Below, piece after piece: positions 6,958-7,251 of a stretch of DNA of 7,251 nt. Below the pieces are notes generated by a model that saw only the letters and a program-made list of their open reading frames with translations, had not been told where the DNA came from and did not search any database. A program made the position numbers and the translations under genes. The stretch comes from an uncultured Clostridia bacterium (GTDB lineage: Bacteria; Bacillota; Clostridia; Christensenellales; CALWSW01). Position 1 is the stretch's first letter, and each line of letters starts with the position of its first letter. Where the stretch lies: positions 1 through 7,251 of the forward strand of contig CALNBC010000042.1 of NCBI GenBank assembly GCA_937874755.1, read 5' to 3'.

Positions 6958-7251
6958 CTACCCCTCGTATACCACTTCTCCTTTGTAAACCGTCGCCAGA
7001 ACTTTTATGCCCTTTATGGTCTTGGGGTCTACAGTCATCGGGTCGCTTTCGAGTATTGCCAAATCACCCTGCTTGCCTAGCGCCAAGCTTCCCTTGCAGT
7101 CGTCCATAAAGCTGACCTTCGCCGCGTCGATGGTGTACATCCGCACCGCCTCGTAAGGGGTTACGGCGTTTTCAGGGTAGGGCTGGTTGACCGCCGCGTG
7201 AATACCCAACAGAGCGTCCATGGGGGTAACGTCCGAATCCGAGCCGCCGCC
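6958..7251 (-). CDS. YtcJ-like amidohydrolase (Amidohydro_3), C-terminal fragment
   Basis: The frame is open from the right edge to TAG 6960-6958, giving the last 97 residues of a larger enzyme (family usually about 500-560). It begins GGGSDSDVTPMDALLGIHAA; the GSD-S-x-VTP motif holds the conserved metal-site Asp of the amidohydrolase superfamily. It continues with NQPYPENAVTPYEAVRMYTI, GSLALGKQGDLAILESDP and the end VLATVYKGEVVYEG, the usual closing strands of the small beta domain. Family members hydrolyse amide or related C-N bonds, usually with a bound metal; the substrate is not predictable here. An internal Met at 7221 is not the start, because conserved sequence continues upstream in frame. 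The protein is cut by the window, not truncated in the genome as far as can be seen. It is convergent with the CDGSH gene. Confidence 0.9.
   Translation of the reverse strand, partial: GGGSDSDVTPMDALLGIHAAVNQPYPENAVTPYEAVRMYTIDAAKVSFMDDCKGSLALGKQGDLAILESDPMTVDPKTIKGIKVLATVYKGEVVYEG

Noticed and set aside
7219..7221. Internal Met as the start of the amidohydrolase
   Set aside because: The frame continues upstream through the conserved GSDSDVTP metal-site motif to the window edge, so this is an internal residue.

Overview
The window looks like a chromosomal segment of a Clostridia-type Firmicute, probably a gut or anaerobic lineage such as Oscillospirales or Christensenellales; the exact taxon is inference. 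The grounds are purine-rich Shine-Dalgarno sites in front of nearly every gene, sigma-A-like promoters, U-tailed hairpin terminators, and a family content typical of that group: DUF362, DHHW, MBOAT and DUF4358 proteins, a hexameric GdhA, a double-CDGSH protein and a YtcJ-type amidohydrolase. No phage, transposon, CRISPR array or RNA gene was seen.

Layout. Positions 1-971 (minus) hold the N-terminal 323 residues of a DUF362 protein that runs off the left edge. An AT-rich gap (972-1236) carries candidate promoters for it, an inverted repeat and a perfect DnaA-box match. Positions 1237-4309 (minus) form a three-gene cluster, transcribed as DUF4358 lipoprotein, then MBOAT acyltransferase, then DHHW/AlgX-like SGNH protein. 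A strong hairpin with a short U-tract lies between the lipoprotein and MBOAT genes. A 396-bp divergent intergenic region (4310-4705) contains a clear plus-strand promoter for glutamate dehydrogenase gdhA (4706-6037), which ends in a strong terminator. A second well-formed promoter drives a protein with two CDGSH iron-sulfur motifs and a four-cysteine middle region (6195-6878). That gene and a convergent amidohydrolase (6958-7251, minus, cut by the right edge) share a bidirectional terminator.

How the genes work together. MBOAT and DHHW together resemble polysaccharide O-acetylation machines such as AlgI with AlgJ/AlgX: the MBOAT protein moves an acyl group across the membrane and the SGNH partner puts it on a surface glycan. 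The adjacent DUF4358 lipoprotein, of unknown function, is a candidate third component, which makes 1237-4309 the best candidate here for an under-described system. gdhA (ammonium assimilation or glutamate catabolism) and the CDGSH protein (Fe-S or redox) each have their own promoter and terminator and appear to be independent transcription units.
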